Shown: positions 9,661 through 18,255 of the stretch, in pieces | Numbering within the stretch: the stretch's first letter is position 1 | Layout: every line of letters begins with the position of its first letter | Virus record (IMG/VR): IMGVR_UViG_3300030104_004315 | Span: 1 to 29,970 of that record | Origin: a virus | Length of the DNA: 29,970 bases | Direction: 5' to 3' (one strand) | Program-made: the position numbers and the translations under genes | Notes under the pieces: model-generated | Told to the model about the DNA's origin: nothing | What the model saw: only the letters and a program-made list of their open reading frames with translations | Database searches by the model: none

Positions 9661-10811
9661 TAGTCACCGTAATCGTTTAATAAAGGAGTTACCTCTTCAG
9701 GAGTCTCAGTCGTCAATGGGGCAAGGCCGTTTAAGTGGATTTTATCACCCTTGACTATAACTTGACTAGATCCCCCACTAGATATAGAGGTGTGGCCTCC
9801 AGCCTGCGTTCTTAATTCAGAGCCAGATGTAATGTCTACAGTAGTACCAGCATCTAGTTTTATAGACCTGTTTGCTGTCATCTCTATGTCGCCTCCAGCA
9901 GCCATCTTAAGGTTGCCATTAGTATTGATTACAATGTTGCCTTCAGCTATTTGAACCTGACCATGAGGAGTGTTTATAAATATCTTGCCCTGGTTAGATT
10001 TGGAGACTAGCGATACATCACCATTATCACTCTTGAGATAGATACCTCCATAACGTTTAGGGGCGATGCCTTCATTAGGCCATTGATCTTGAGGAATAGC
10101 ACTTGCTGACATTTTTCCTGTAGAGTTGTTTTCAATGGTGATGTCAGTCCCCTCAACAACTCTAATATCCATATGAGACTGCATACATGTATAGTTGTGA
10201 GGCCCGCTTGATTTCACTTGAATCATCTGAGCAGGGAACAACTTTGTAGAATCTCCGCTTATGATGATTCCATCTTTGTGTTGATTCTTTATAAAGATAG
10301 CATCTGTCTGAGGAGAATCATCTAAACTCAGCCTTTTATTTAAGTTAGACTTTAGAACAACTGATTCAATAATTCTAGGAGGAATGATAGTATCCTCGCT
10401 ACCCATGATTAATGTGTCATTAAAATCTGGGAATGAAGTATGCTCGCTCGTTATGCAAAGCCCTGCGCCCTTTTGATTCTCATACTTAACTTTCACAGGC
10501 TTGTCATGAAACGAGTAGGTATTAGTATCGGGGACAGGTTTAAAGTTTGGTGCTTTTTTTGATGGGGAGTCTGAGAGACCAACTATTGTAGAATTGTAAT
10601 AGGCATGCCCTTGAATCGTGTTGTAGACTGCGATAATATGATCATCTCTCTCAGGAACTGCGAAAATTCCACCACCCCCTTCCCTATATCCTGGGGCTGA
10701 GTAATACACTAATATGGGTTCGTCAGATATCTCATAAAAATGAGCATAGAACCTACCCGACTTAGAGGCATCTACGTTTGATGTAACTTTACCTTCTACT
10801 AGCTTTAACAT
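9660..10811 (-). CDS. gp5: Central spike protein, gp5/VgrG-like, without lysozyme domain
   Basis: A 383-residue spike under the tail hub that punctures the host envelope. Residues 1 to about 90 look like the OB-fold of gp5/VgrG proteins (LVEGKVTSNVDASKSGRFYA, then FAVPERDDHIIAVYN). Residues about 245-370 form short beta strands of about eight residues typical of the trimeric beta-helix: GQVQIAEGNIVINTNGNLKM, then GGDIEMTANRSIKLDAGTTV, ending in KGDKIHLNG. T4 gp5 is 575 residues because a lysozyme domain sits between these two parts; the middle here (about 110-235) has no lysozyme-like motif. No separate PAAR tip gene is seen in the window. It starts 5 bases after the hub gene, as expected for hub-spike partners. 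Confidence 0.85.
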   Translation of the reverse strand: MLKLVEGKVTSNVDASKSGRFYAHFYEISDEPILVYYSAPGYREGGGGIFAVPERDDHIIAVYNTIQGHAYYNSTIVGLSDSPSKKAPNFKPVPDTNTYSFHDKPVKVKYENQKGAGLCITSEHTSFPDFNDTLIMGSEDTIIPPRIIESVVLKSNLNKRLSLDDSPQTDAIFIKNQHKDGIIISGDSTKLFPAQMIQVKSSGPHNYTCMQSHMDIRVVEGTDITIENNSTGKMSASAIPQDQWPNEGIAPKRYGGIYLKSDNGDVSLVSKSNQGKIFINTPHGQVQIAEGNIVINTNGNLKMAAGGDIEMTANRSIKLDAGTTVDITSGSELRTQAGGHTSISSGGSSQVIVKGDKIHLNGLAPLTTETPEEVTPLLNDYGD

Positions 10812-10816
10812 AATGT

Positions 10817-13800
10817 TTACTTAGACCCGCATCCTAGTTTCTCATATATTTCTAAGAGCCTCTTGATCGGCTTCCCATAAGTTGACTCAAACTTTTTGTC
10901 TTGTCGCTCTCGGAAACCTTGACCTACTTTTCCGATCATTTGAATTTCTAAGGCATCTCTGGCGTCAATCTCAGCCCTACCTCCACGGAGGTTCGCGGCG
11001 AGTTGTGTCTTCTTGAATTCCGTTTCTTCATCCTCTAAAGATTGAACAATAGGCGTAAGGGCAGCACAAAGGAAGTTTCTAACTGGCATACTTACCGGAA
11101 CATCCTCCGATCCAGCACCCCTAACTAAATCAAACTCAGAATACATGTCCGTGGGAGTGATAACATGTTTAAACCCTACAGCAGTGTAAGTTCCATTGTA
11201 AGGCGCTGGCATTTTAATTTCTTCAGGTGCTCCAATCAATCCTCCAGTCTGACCCACAAGCCCCACTTTTCTAAATAAGAAACACTTCTTATTAAATTGA
11301 GGAACAGTCCTAGCTTTACAGCTTACAAGAAGCCTTGCGGTCTCCCTCACGATTGTTTCTTGATAGTGAGCTAAATTATCAGGCAAAGTATCGTAATTAT
11401 TTGAGCTTTCTAGGTCAGGAAGGGAATCACTCTTCATGTACAAAAACATGATTGAGAATAAATCTAACTGAGTCTTAACGGCAGCATCAAGGTCTGCATC
11501 AGCTACAGCAAGAGCTAATTTAATAGTGGACTCAGAGGTTTTGCTCGCTTCTGTTATAAAAGATAATAAGTCGGGTGTGTTCTTAAACTCAGAGAGAGCT
11601 TCAGCCACGGAACCTTCGGATCCTCCTAAAAGTTTAGAGGCCTCGTCTTTAATAATTTTCTTTCTTGTTGATCCTACAACTTGCTCATCAAGCAAAGGAC
11701 GGACGGGCATGTTTTGTAGGGCTGCGTAATAATTATCAACATTATACTTTAGTGATATTACGTTTGAATTCTGCAAGTTGTGCCTTAAGACAATTGGGGA
11801 TCGATCCATCGAAAAAGCTTTTCTAAACTCTTTCCTGTACTGCTGGTATTTCTCACGACCAAGAACGCGAGGATTTCTTGATAAGAAAAAATCACTAGAA
11901 CCTGCTTCAGGCACTGATAAATCTCTATCATCTGTTCCCCCGTCATCATCAAAACTGTTGAGGGAGAATACCGTGTCTATCAGATGGTCTGGAACATCTC
12001 CATCCTCTAAGTATAGCAGGGACTTAATTAAATCCATGTCACCATAGACATACGCGGGAACATGTCGAGATGCGATTAAGCCATACTTCTCCCACAACTT
12101 GAGAATCCGCATATCACTTTCTTCATAGAAGTCATATCTCCCCGCGTTAACGCCCCTAGATTTAAATACAGTTTTTAGACCATTCGTAAACTTGATAAGA
12201 GGAGCAACCAAAGGTGAGTAGCCATCATAAGTATCCTGAGGAGGCTCATTACGAGACTCCATGACTAAATTGAATGTCTTGTTTCTAACGTCGGTGAGGG
12301 CCTGGATAGAATCTGTAATTAAGTCCCACTTCCCTGCGACATTGATTTCATTTAGCACGTTATACTTCTTGAAAAGATCAGGCTCGGGAAATGCCTTTTG
12401 CTTGATCTCATCAACGGAACCTTTGTAGCCTAACAAAGATGGATTATTTGTAGAAACATTTTTAGAAATAGGTCCTGGGAGGGATTTGGCAAACGGGCTC
12501 CGGTTCAGGCTCGGGGGATCATGATCGAAAATTGATTGCCTTAAATCCTGGTCGAACGATTGACGGCCAGCACCGTTGAGGGCATCCTCCCTCTTTGCTT
12601 CTGCCTCAGCAGACTTTCTATTGAATACTTCAGTAGGTGCTGCAACAAGAAAATCTCTCCTCTCTGCAAGAGCTTCTTGCACTACTACACCCACGGCGCT
12701 ATCTGGAGTACCTAGAGGAATAAATCCCGAAACAAAATACCTGTTACGTAATTCCTCAACGCTCAAAGTGTTTGCAAGTTCAGACTCCGCTCCATACTGC
12801 TCCTCTACCAGACGAGTCCCAGCTTCAAGGTTTTGCGTTAAAGTTTCGATCGTATCATTATACTCTCGCTCAACTGTTGCCTCATATGCTGATACCCGAG
12901 TATCTATAAAACTTCGAGAGAATCCTTGCTGGTCCGCAGTTTTTATGTTTGCAGCATTGAACACTTCTTCCGCAGGTAAAGGATCTTTACCAAAGCCATT
13001 CTCAATTAGATAATCATTTACATCCTTAGACTCCCTGCTATACTGAAAGTCATTAGTGTATGCTATTTTAAGTCCTAGATCCTCCAGATCCCTACTATCT
13101 TGTAACCCTCCAAACCCAGTTTTAAATCGAACTCCTCTCTCTAGCTGACTCTCAGGCTTTACCGTTGCCTTGCCAAAGTCCTGAGGAATGGCAACAACAG
13201 CTTGTGAAGGCTTAAGAGTGAATGCGCCTATATACTTCTTTAAAAGGCTCCTAACTCTAAAGTTGAAGTCATACAACTCTTCACCAGTCTTCCCTGGTGC
13301 GTTCATGTCTATACGCTCTTTCGCTTTGCAGGTATGGTATAACTGATTCGTAACAAACTGGCTAGTCGGTGCGAAGTCCGACTTATAGCCAAACTGAGAT
13401 CCAAACCTACTACTCCAAGACTTAAAGCTGGACTCATCGGGTACAAAGACAACCTCAATAATCCTATTATTATACTTATCATTTGATAAAGTAGCAGCAA
13501 CTAAATCCATTGTATAAGGACCACTAAACTCATCTATTTCGTCTGAGTTTCCAAATGACATGTAGTACCTGTTCATTAGGGCCTTTTTATCTTTAAATTC
13601 AAGTTTGGAGTGCCCTTCAACCATAAGGTCGCCTTTAAACTTACTTGAGTGCTTCAACTTGGAATTGATCATCCTTGCAAGAGGATCATTCTCAAGCAGA
13701 AACATTTCTAAAAGCTTTGTGGTTTCAAGAAGCTTAATGGTGACAGTATGACCACCATTCTTACTATTCCCCTCAAAGGACCACTCAAAACTCAGAAGCC

Positions 13801-13978
13801 CATCGTTTCTAAATGGACTAGCGACAAATGATTTATTTAACTCATCCTTGGAGAGAGTGTTAATTTTCTCGTTGAAGGAGCCGGTCTTTAGTTTATGTTT
13901 TGAAAAGTGTACCTGCTCTATTGCAGGCAGTGACTTCGTTATAAAAACATTCCCAACTAGTTTACTGTACGAGGTCAT
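10817..13978 (-). CDS. Baseplate hub protein, gp27-like, greatly enlarged
   Basis: A 1053-residue protein at the hub position, just before the spike gene. The N-terminal 250 residues contain beta-rich segments (GLLSFEWSFEGNSKNGGHTV) compatible with the tube-like domain of hub proteins. Near the C-terminus (about 945-985) the stretch PAPYNGTYTAVGFKHVITP followed by YSEFDLVR matches the hub pattern 'G.Y.V..v.H.it...y.t.f.l.R'. Between lies about 600 residues that are mostly helical and charged, including a long Glu/Ala/Arg-rich section (about 370-470). T4 gp27 is only 391 residues, so this version carries a large insertion. The start overlaps the gp53-like stop by 4 bases (ATGA). The hub assignment rests on position and the C-terminal pattern and is moderately sure. 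Confidence 0.6.
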   Translation of the reverse strand: MTSYSKLVGNVFITKSLPAIEQVHFSKHKLKTGSFNEKINTLSKDELNKSFVASPFRNDGLLSFEWSFEGNSKNGGHTVTIKLLETTKLLEMFLLENDPLARMINSKLKHSSKFKGDLMVEGHSKLEFKDKKALMNRYYMSFGNSDEIDEFSGPYTMDLVAATLSNDKYNNRIIEVVFVPDESSFKSWSSRFGSQFGYKSDFAPTSQFVTNQLYHTCKAKERIDMNAPGKTGEELYDFNFRVRSLLKKYIGAFTLKPSQAVVAIPQDFGKATVKPESQLERGVRFKTGFGGLQDSRDLEDLGLKIAYTNDFQYSRESKDVNDYLIENGFGKDPLPAEEVFNAANIKTADQQGFSRSFIDTRVSAYEATVEREYNDTIETLTQNLEAGTRLVEEQYGAESELANTLSVEELRNRYFVSGFIPLGTPDSAVGVVVQEALAERRDFLVAAPTEVFNRKSAEAEAKREDALNGAGRQSFDQDLRQSIFDHDPPSLNRSPFAKSLPGPISKNVSTNNPSLLGYKGSVDEIKQKAFPEPDLFKKYNVLNEINVAGKWDLITDSIQALTDVRNKTFNLVMESRNEPPQDTYDGYSPLVAPLIKFTNGLKTVFKSRGVNAGRYDFYEESDMRILKLWEKYGLIASRHVPAYVYGDMDLIKSLLYLEDGDVPDHLIDTVFSLNSFDDDGGTDDRDLSVPEAGSSDFFLSRNPRVLGREKYQQYRKEFRKAFSMDRSPIVLRHNLQNSNVISLKYNVDNYYAALQNMPVRPLLDEQVVGSTRKKIIKDEASKLLGGSEGSVAEALSEFKNTPDLLSFITEASKTSESTIKLALAVADADLDAAVKTQLDLFSIMFLYMKSDSLPDLESSNNYDTLPDNLAHYQETIVRETARLLVSCKARTVPQFNKKCFLFRKVGLVGQTGGLIGAPEEIKMPAPYNGTYTAVGFKHVITPTDMYSEFDLVRGAGSEDVPVSMPVRNFLCAALTPIVQSLEDEETEFKKTQLAANLRGGRAEIDARDALEIQMIGKVGQGFRERQDKKFESTYGKPIKRLLEIYEKLGCGSK

Positions 13979-14271
13979 GTTAATGAAACTATTTTAATTC
14001 GATCCCCTACGTTCAATTGCTCGAACGGATCAGATATATTATTAGTCCAGAGCACAACCCAATCAAGTGTCGGGCTTCCGTAAAAGAGGTCAGCTATCTT
14101 GTCTGCTCTATGCTCATAGCTAGGAGGTATTACACCTACAGAAAACGGCTGAGATCTAAGCAACGCAATGGAAGCCTCGAACTCAGATGAGTTTAGAGAA
14201 CTAGCAACTCTCTTGTCCTTAAAGATGGTTTCAAGGTATCCTTTACTTAAGTGATTATTGTAACTTGGCAT
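13975..14271 (-). CDS. gp53: Baseplate wedge protein gp53-like (LysM-like fold)
   Basis: A 98-residue protein. Residues about 45-96 hold a LysM-like module: YEHRADKIADLFYGSPTLDW, then VVLWTNNISDPFEQLNVGDRI. The sequence 'ADKIA...YGSP..DWV.L..N...DPF..L..GD.I.I' is the pattern shared by T4 gp53 and tail protein X (P2 gpX). T4 gp53 is longer (196), so this is a compact form nearer to gpX in size. It links the wedges to the central hub in T4. A strong Shine-Dalgarno (GGGAGGT) lies about 5 bases before the ATG, and the stop overlaps the hub start by 4 bases. Confidence 0.8.
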   Translation of the reverse strand: MPSYNNHLSKGYLETIFKDKRVASSLNSSEFEASIALLRSQPFSVGVIPPSYEHRADKIADLFYGSPTLDWVVLWTNNISDPFEQLNVGDRIKIVSLT

Positions 14272-14273
14272 TA

Positions 14274-15692
14274 TTAACCTCCCCTCGGGACAGCCGCGTT
14301 GCGTATGTAATTATAAAAGCTTGGATCCATATCAAGTATGGACGATTGAGGCTTTCCTGCCCTGCCGACATCGGCTTCTGTGTAAGTGTCACCCTTAGCA
14401 GTGCCTAAAGTGCCCTGCTGAATACCCATCACATCTTCTCCAATATCACCGTTGTAAGGATCCATATTATTACCCTCTATAATAGCCTCCCAACCACATA
14501 CATGGTCTCCACTCTCAATCTGGGCCTGCTCAAACGATCCGTTGGTTCTGAACTCCTTCAACGTCATGGTTATCTCTAAACCCTTAGGAGTTAAAGTTTC
14601 AACCTCGTAGCCAACTTCATCCTGGATATTGATGCTGTAATCACTTACAATGAATGGGACATTGTTATACATAGGGCCATGCTGCAACCTTACTATCGGA
14701 GGACCTTGAGTTGTGTTGGTTGAATTATTTAAGACACTACCTCTAATTAGGTTCACCCAGACATACGTTGCATCAATTAGCTCATTCAGTTTCTCTATAT
14801 TTTGTTGAGGAGTCGGTATGGTAGTTGACCCAATACCTTCAAGGAAATAGTTAGCTACGCCATCAAGAACAGGCGTAGGAAGCTCTTGCCCCTCTTGACC
14901 AGTAATCTGACCGACCATCTCTCTGAAGAATGTCCTGTGAGTTTGAGCGTGTGCAAACCCTTTACCAAACTGAATATCAGGATCTCGATTGCTAGCATCT
15001 TCAGCATCTTTAACAGCTTGATTTTTAAGTTGGTTTTGAAGAGACTTAGCTTTAGCAAGCTCCGCTACTGCTTCATCATACTCTTCTTCAGCCTCTAATC
15101 TAAGCCTGTCAGACTCTGTGGAATAATTAGCGGCACCCTGAACACTGAAGGGTTGATCATAATTAGAGAAGGTCGCCTCGGTCACTCTCGGATCAAAATC
15201 ATTTTGCTGATTTACAAGAGCTTGTGTATAAGTACTAAGTGCTGCTTTTTGATTCAAACTAGCAAACATGCTATCTGTTTCACGACTACTCAACTCCTGA
15301 TCGTAAGTTCCCCCAGGCTTTAATTTGAAAGCTTTCTCTGCTCTCTTCTTGTCTGCAAAGAAAAGATTAAACTGTCTCAGGAACTTGGGATTAATACCTT
15401 CAGTGCTGTGAGTGTATAGGGTGTGAAGAAGGTTTATCTTGAAACTAAGGTTGACAACTCTAGACTTTGCACCACCATAAGAGAATACTGATCCTGGGCG
15501 TCCAACCAGATCATATTGACTTAAGTTGGCTTGACCTCTTTCTTGAATCTTCGGGTTCGACAAGAAGGGAATGTAAGTTCTGAAAACTCTTCCATCCGAT
15601 TGAGGAAACTCAATCGCTAAGTGTGAACGCTCAGGAAGCTTCCTAGCTCGTTTCACTTGTTCAAAACTTTTAGAGGAAGAAAATCTAGGCAT
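14274..15692 (-). CDS. Baseplate tail-tube initiator/adaptor-like protein
   Basis: A 472-residue protein between the tape measure and gp53. Two beta-rich ends flank a helical middle. The N-terminal end reads RVFRTYIPFLSNPKIQERGQ, then YDLVGRPGSVFSYGGAKSR and VVNLSFKINL; 'GR.GSV..Y.G...R...LSF' is the style of tube-initiator and CIS_tube-type proteins. The C-terminal end reads YNNVPFIVSDYSINIQDEVG and YEVETLTPKGLEITMTLKEF, again typical of such tube/adaptor domains. Residues about 200-230 form an Ala/Lys/Glu-rich coiled coil. In T4 this place is taken by gp48/gp54. The family call is inferred from pattern and order, not from alignment. The ATG overlaps the tape-measure stop (TAATG) and has an AGGTGG Shine-Dalgarno. 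Confidence 0.55.
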   Translation of the reverse strand: MPRFSSSKSFEQVKRARKLPERSHLAIEFPQSDGRVFRTYIPFLSNPKIQERGQANLSQYDLVGRPGSVFSYGGAKSRVVNLSFKINLLHTLYTHSTEGINPKFLRQFNLFFADKKRAEKAFKLKPGGTYDQELSSRETDSMFASLNQKAALSTYTQALVNQQNDFDPRVTEATFSNYDQPFSVQGAANYSTESDRLRLEAEEEYDEAVAELAKAKSLQNQLKNQAVKDAEDASNRDPDIQFGKGFAHAQTHRTFFREMVGQITGQEGQELPTPVLDGVANYFLEGIGSTTIPTPQQNIEKLNELIDATYVWVNLIRGSVLNNSTNTTQGPPIVRLQHGPMYNNVPFIVSDYSINIQDEVGYEVETLTPKGLEITMTLKEFRTNGSFEQAQIESGDHVCGWEAIIEGNNMDPYNGDIGEDVMGIQQGTLGTAKGDTYTEADVGRAGKPQSSILDMDPSFYNYIRNAAVPRGG

Positions 15693-17299
15693 TACGAACC
15701 ACCTTCTTGAAGTTCTCTAACCTTATCTGTTAGTTGAAGTATCATATTATTTGTTTGCTGATTAAGTTCCTCCATTCTCTGGAAAAACTGATCGGAAGCG
15801 GATCCTTGTGCTAACATGCCAGCTTGATCAAGAATAGATCTACCCATCTCTGCCATACTGGTTACATTTTGTTGTTGGGCTATCAGCCTACTCCTCTTTT
15901 CGGACAACTCTTTTTCAGCAGCTTTAGCCGAAACTTCAGTATTATCCGCAGTCTTATTCATGGCACTGATAATGAGAGGTAGCCCTACACTTAATATACC
16001 TATTCCAATACCTATCGGGCCACCCGCTAGAGATGCGGCTAATGACGCTCCAATTCTCCCCGCCGCAAAGCTACCTCCTACTCTTAAGGCTGCGAGGCGT
16101 GCGCCGGTCTTCGAGGCACCACCCGCGAGAGCAGCACGCATTGCTCCAAATGCCTGTGGGTTGGATAATACTGCTCTAGCGTTTCGTGCTTTTCCCGCAG
16201 CTAGGGCTCCAGGAAGGGCCATCCCTAGCCGACCAACCTGCATTGCCCCTTGTCCTGCCGCGATCAGAGGAAGGTATTGAGTGATGAAGCTATGAATCTC
16301 AGGAGCAAATGTTTCAAAGAACTGTTTCTTCTTCTCTTCAAAAGCCCTCATGCTCTTTAGCTGATCTTCCTGAGTTGCCCTCATCTCCTCAGCAGTGGAA
16401 GTATCTTTTTCAAGCATACCCGTAACCATCAGAAGAGCCCTAACCTGCTCACCACCTATGGCTCTAGCTAATGCTTCACGGTTAATATCGTTATTCCCCG
16501 CTTGTTTATTAAATCTTTCTCCAGCATCTCTAAGCTGCTGAAGGGCTGATTCTATGTTAAGAGTTCCCTTCCTGCTATCCTCAAAGAACTGTCTCAAACC
16601 CAACTGTTCTTGTTGAGCTATGTTTAATGAGTTTTGCATCCCTAAAAGAACGTTGATAGCTCTTTCAGCACCGGGGGCACCCGCTAAACCTCCCTTTAGA
16701 ACAACTCCTAATTCTGCTAAGTTCCCTACCGCGTCTTCACCATAAAGTGAAGCCTGGAATAAGTTTTGAGAAAAACTATCTAACGCCTGGATTAACTGTC
16801 CTCTTGAGACTCCACTCTGCTGGGTGGTATCCTCTATCGTTTTTGCAAGATTCCTAGTTACATCAACTGAGTTTCCAGTTAGTAATCTAACTTGTCCAAA
16901 GCTTTTAGCGAGAGCACCAGTATCCTCACCAGTGATGTTCATCACATCAGCTAGTGCCATTGTTTCTTCAGAAACGTCTCTAAGACCGCGAGTGAAGCCC
17001 GTTAGCATGAACTTAGTCATGCTTGTATTCGAGGACATCAAGCCCTTCATCGCATCAGTATTAGCAGCTAAGAACTTAGAGTAGGTGGTGCCAGCTTGAA
17101 GAGCTTGTAGCTGAATTTCTTCAGAATCTCTAAAGCTTTGAGACAGATTATCAATAGGAGCAAACTGTCTAGATAAACTCTTGGATAGGCCGTTGATGCC
17201 TCTTTCAAGCATCCTAACAGCATCAACCTGTTTCCTAGCTGCTTTAAGTAGCTCTTCAGGGATCGCATTTGTCAGGGGAGGTGGATTAGTATTGCTCAT
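15692..17299 (-). CDS. Tail tape measure protein (gp29-like)
   Basis: About 535 residues, set by ATG at 17299; a TTG two codons upstream (17305) overlaps the previous stop and is less likely. The N-terminal 350 residues are almost wholly helical and Gln/Glu/Leu-rich (SKSLSRQFAPIDNLSQSFRD, GDLT-free, then ALQQLRDAGERFNKQAGNND). Residues about 350-450 are Ala/Gly-rich and hydrophobic, with a likely membrane segment near 425-447 (GGPIGIGIGILSVGLPLIIS). The C-terminus is coiled coil (FFQRMEELNQQTNNMILQLT). A helical rod with a late hydrophobic stretch, at the position before the tube initiator, is what tape measures look like; T4 gp29 is 590 residues. The Ala/Gly-rich part is locally GC-rich. Confidence 0.7.
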   Translation of the reverse strand: MSNTNPPPLTNAIPEELLKAARKQVDAVRMLERGINGLSKSLSRQFAPIDNLSQSFRDSEEIQLQALQAGTTYSKFLAANTDAMKGLMSSNTSMTKFMLTGFTRGLRDVSEETMALADVMNITGEDTGALAKSFGQVRLLTGNSVDVTRNLAKTIEDTTQQSGVSRGQLIQALDSFSQNLFQASLYGEDAVGNLAELGVVLKGGLAGAPGAERAINVLLGMQNSLNIAQQEQLGLRQFFEDSRKGTLNIESALQQLRDAGERFNKQAGNNDINREALARAIGGEQVRALLMVTGMLEKDTSTAEEMRATQEDQLKSMRAFEEKKKQFFETFAPEIHSFITQYLPLIAAGQGAMQVGRLGMALPGALAAGKARNARAVLSNPQAFGAMRAALAGGASKTGARLAALRVGGSFAAGRIGASLAASLAGGPIGIGIGILSVGLPLIISAMNKTADNTEVSAKAAEKELSEKRSRLIAQQQNVTSMAEMGRSILDQAGMLAQGSASDQFFQRMEELNQQTNNMILQLTDKVRELQEGGS

Positions 17300-17301
17300 G
17301 C

Positions 17302-17736
17302 TCAATCAATAATTTTCTTTTGAAGATTAAGTTTAAAGACTCCGGTTCCAGATATCTCTAAAACATTAAAGGTTTTGAAGTCTCCAACACTCCCATTGAC
17401 TGCGTATTCAAACTCGCTCACTATGGGCTTTAAATCCTTCGTATACAATCTATCTATTATCCCTAAAAACTCCTCATCGCTTATCCCCTCTACGTCTACA
17501 AAATTAAGTAAGGTGTTCAATTTGCTCGATAGTCTGACACCCCCATTTGATCTACTGGAGGACATGATGATGCCTAGTCTGGTCAGGTTCTTGCCTCTTC
17601 TATTTGACCTATCCTTGCGAGGGTAAGATACAACCACAATGTCCCCTGGATCCACTCCCAGATATGAGGTGCTGACCAGATTTACATCGTATCTGGACGA
17701 TAAAGTATTGATGAGTGTCTGGTTAAAGGAAGCCAT
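17302..17736 (-). CDS. Small tail-operon protein of unknown function
   Basis: 144 residues from ATG at 17736 (MASFNQTLINTLSSRYDVNL); a GTG at 17778 would add 14 residues, but a T4-late-like TATAAATC (17760-17767) lies within that added part, so I prefer the ATG. Neither start has a clear Shine-Dalgarno. Residues about 25-70 look like a small beta barrel (GVDPGDIVVVSYPRKDRSNR, then RGKNLTRLGIIMSSS). The last third is beta-rich as well. It is the first gene of the tail operon and ends 2 bases before the tape-measure ATG, which argues for a virion or tail-assembly role. I do not recognise the family. Confidence 0.7.
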   Translation of the reverse strand: MASFNQTLINTLSSRYDVNLVSTSYLGVDPGDIVVVSYPRKDRSNRRGKNLTRLGIIMSSSRSNGGVRLSSKLNTLLNFVDVEGISDEEFLGIIDRLYTKDLKPIVSEFEYAVNGSVGDFKTFNVLEISGTGVFKLNLQKKIID

Positions 17737-17794
17737 GTAATATTGTAGTATTTTTAGGAGATTTATATTCGGCTTCACGGATATGCCGTCTATA

Positions 17795-17807
17795 ACTATT
17801 TATTAAT
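17795..17807 (+). promoter_or_regulatory. ACTATT motif 13 nt before the ATG (copy 1)
   Basis: ACTATTTATTAAT lies directly before the ATG of the 99-aa gene, with no Shine-Dalgarno. The same ACTATT at the same distance precedes the primase and uvsW starts. It could be a -10-like element whose transcript starts at or next to the ATG. Confidence 0.45.
17797..17804 (-). promoter_or_regulatory. Candidate T4-type late promoter for the tail operon
   Basis: Minus-strand AATAAATA, fitting the T4/cyanophage late consensus (N/T)ATAAATA, in the 29-base gap between divergent genes and upstream of the whole tail operon. Such 8-mers occur by chance several times per strand in DNA this AT-rich, so position is the main support. 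It overlaps the plus-strand ACTATT motif. Confidence 0.4.
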
Positions 17808-18107
17808 ATGAATACTTTAGAAGAAGATTTAGTCGAAATAATTGATTTACTAAACTTTACGTTTTCTAGTGATTTTACCGATAAATGGTCTTTTAAATAC
17901 GGTAAAAGACTTCCTAGCCTGTTTCAAATAAAACTACTTAAGTCCCTAGACTCTAGGAAGCCATTAAAAATGAAGTTAGTTCACAAGTTCCTAATCACAG
18001 ATTCAGGCTTCAATAAAGAAGTAGTCGAAAGTTTCCTAGAGGATATTGACTACGAGATCTATAGACCTATAATATCTGGAACACTTGAAGCATCAAACTA
18101 TGAGTAA
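17808..18107 (+). CDS. Hypothetical protein, plus-strand island
   Basis: A 99-residue, mostly helical protein with alternating charged and hydrophobic residues (MNTLEEDLVEIIDLLNFTFS, later LKMKLVHKFLITDSGFNKEV). No signal peptide or membrane segment. It starts 29-71 bases from the divergent tail operon (depending on that gene's start) and its 3' end overlaps the next small gene by 8 bases (ATGAGTAA), which suggests coupled translation. I do not recognise it. Its opposite strand and small size suggest an early or regulatory role, but nothing in the sequence fixes a function. Confidence 0.7.
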   Translation: MNTLEEDLVEIIDLLNFTFSSDFTDKWSFKYGKRLPSLFQIKLLKSLDSRKPLKMKLVHKFLITDSGFNKEVVESFLEDIDYEIYRPIISGTLEASNYE

Positions 18108-18255
18108 CAAAGACCAACAACATACTGAAGACAGCGTATTTAAAGGAATTTTTAGGTACCACAACAACGGAGCAACGTATTCAGATCTATCAGTCTCTGA
18201 CAGCCTTTTTGTTTACGTTCTTCTTATCGTCTGGTTTGTTGCTAGCCTTTTTTAA
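18100..18255 (+). CDS. 51-residue single-membrane-segment micro-protein
   Basis: ATG at 18100 sits inside the end of the 99-aa gene (ATGAGTAA), and the frame runs to TAA at 18253-18255. The first 30 residues are polar (MSNKDQQHTEDSVFKGIFRY); the end is one hydrophobic helix, SDSLFVYVLLIVWFVASLF, reaching the last residue. This is a tail-anchor layout: N-terminus inside, C-terminal membrane segment. The last 66 bases overlap the convergent nuclease gene. The strongly hydrophobic end and the start-stop overlap argue for a real gene, though part of the signal could be a by-product of the antisense nuclease coding. A single membrane segment could suit an anti-holin, a membrane-targeted effector or an inhibitor; none is shown. 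Confidence 0.5.
   Translation: MSNKDQQHTEDSVFKGIFRYHNNGATYSDLSVSDSLFVYVLLIVWFVASLF

Noticed and set aside
10551-10561. A run of T in the spike gene as a second frameshift site
   Set aside because: On the coding strand it encodes Lys codons in the middle of a continuous frame, and no alternative long frame follows it.
12576-13013. A 145-codon plus-strand frame inside the hub gene
   Set aside because: It is antisense to a well-supported gene, Ser/Ala/Arg-rich as antisense frames tend to be, with no ribosome site and no recognisable domain.
18198-18225. A small TCAG/CTGA hairpin followed by five T as terminator at the nuclease/micro-gene junction
   Set aside because: Only a 4-bp stem with a mismatch above it; too weak, and inside coding sequence of both genes.
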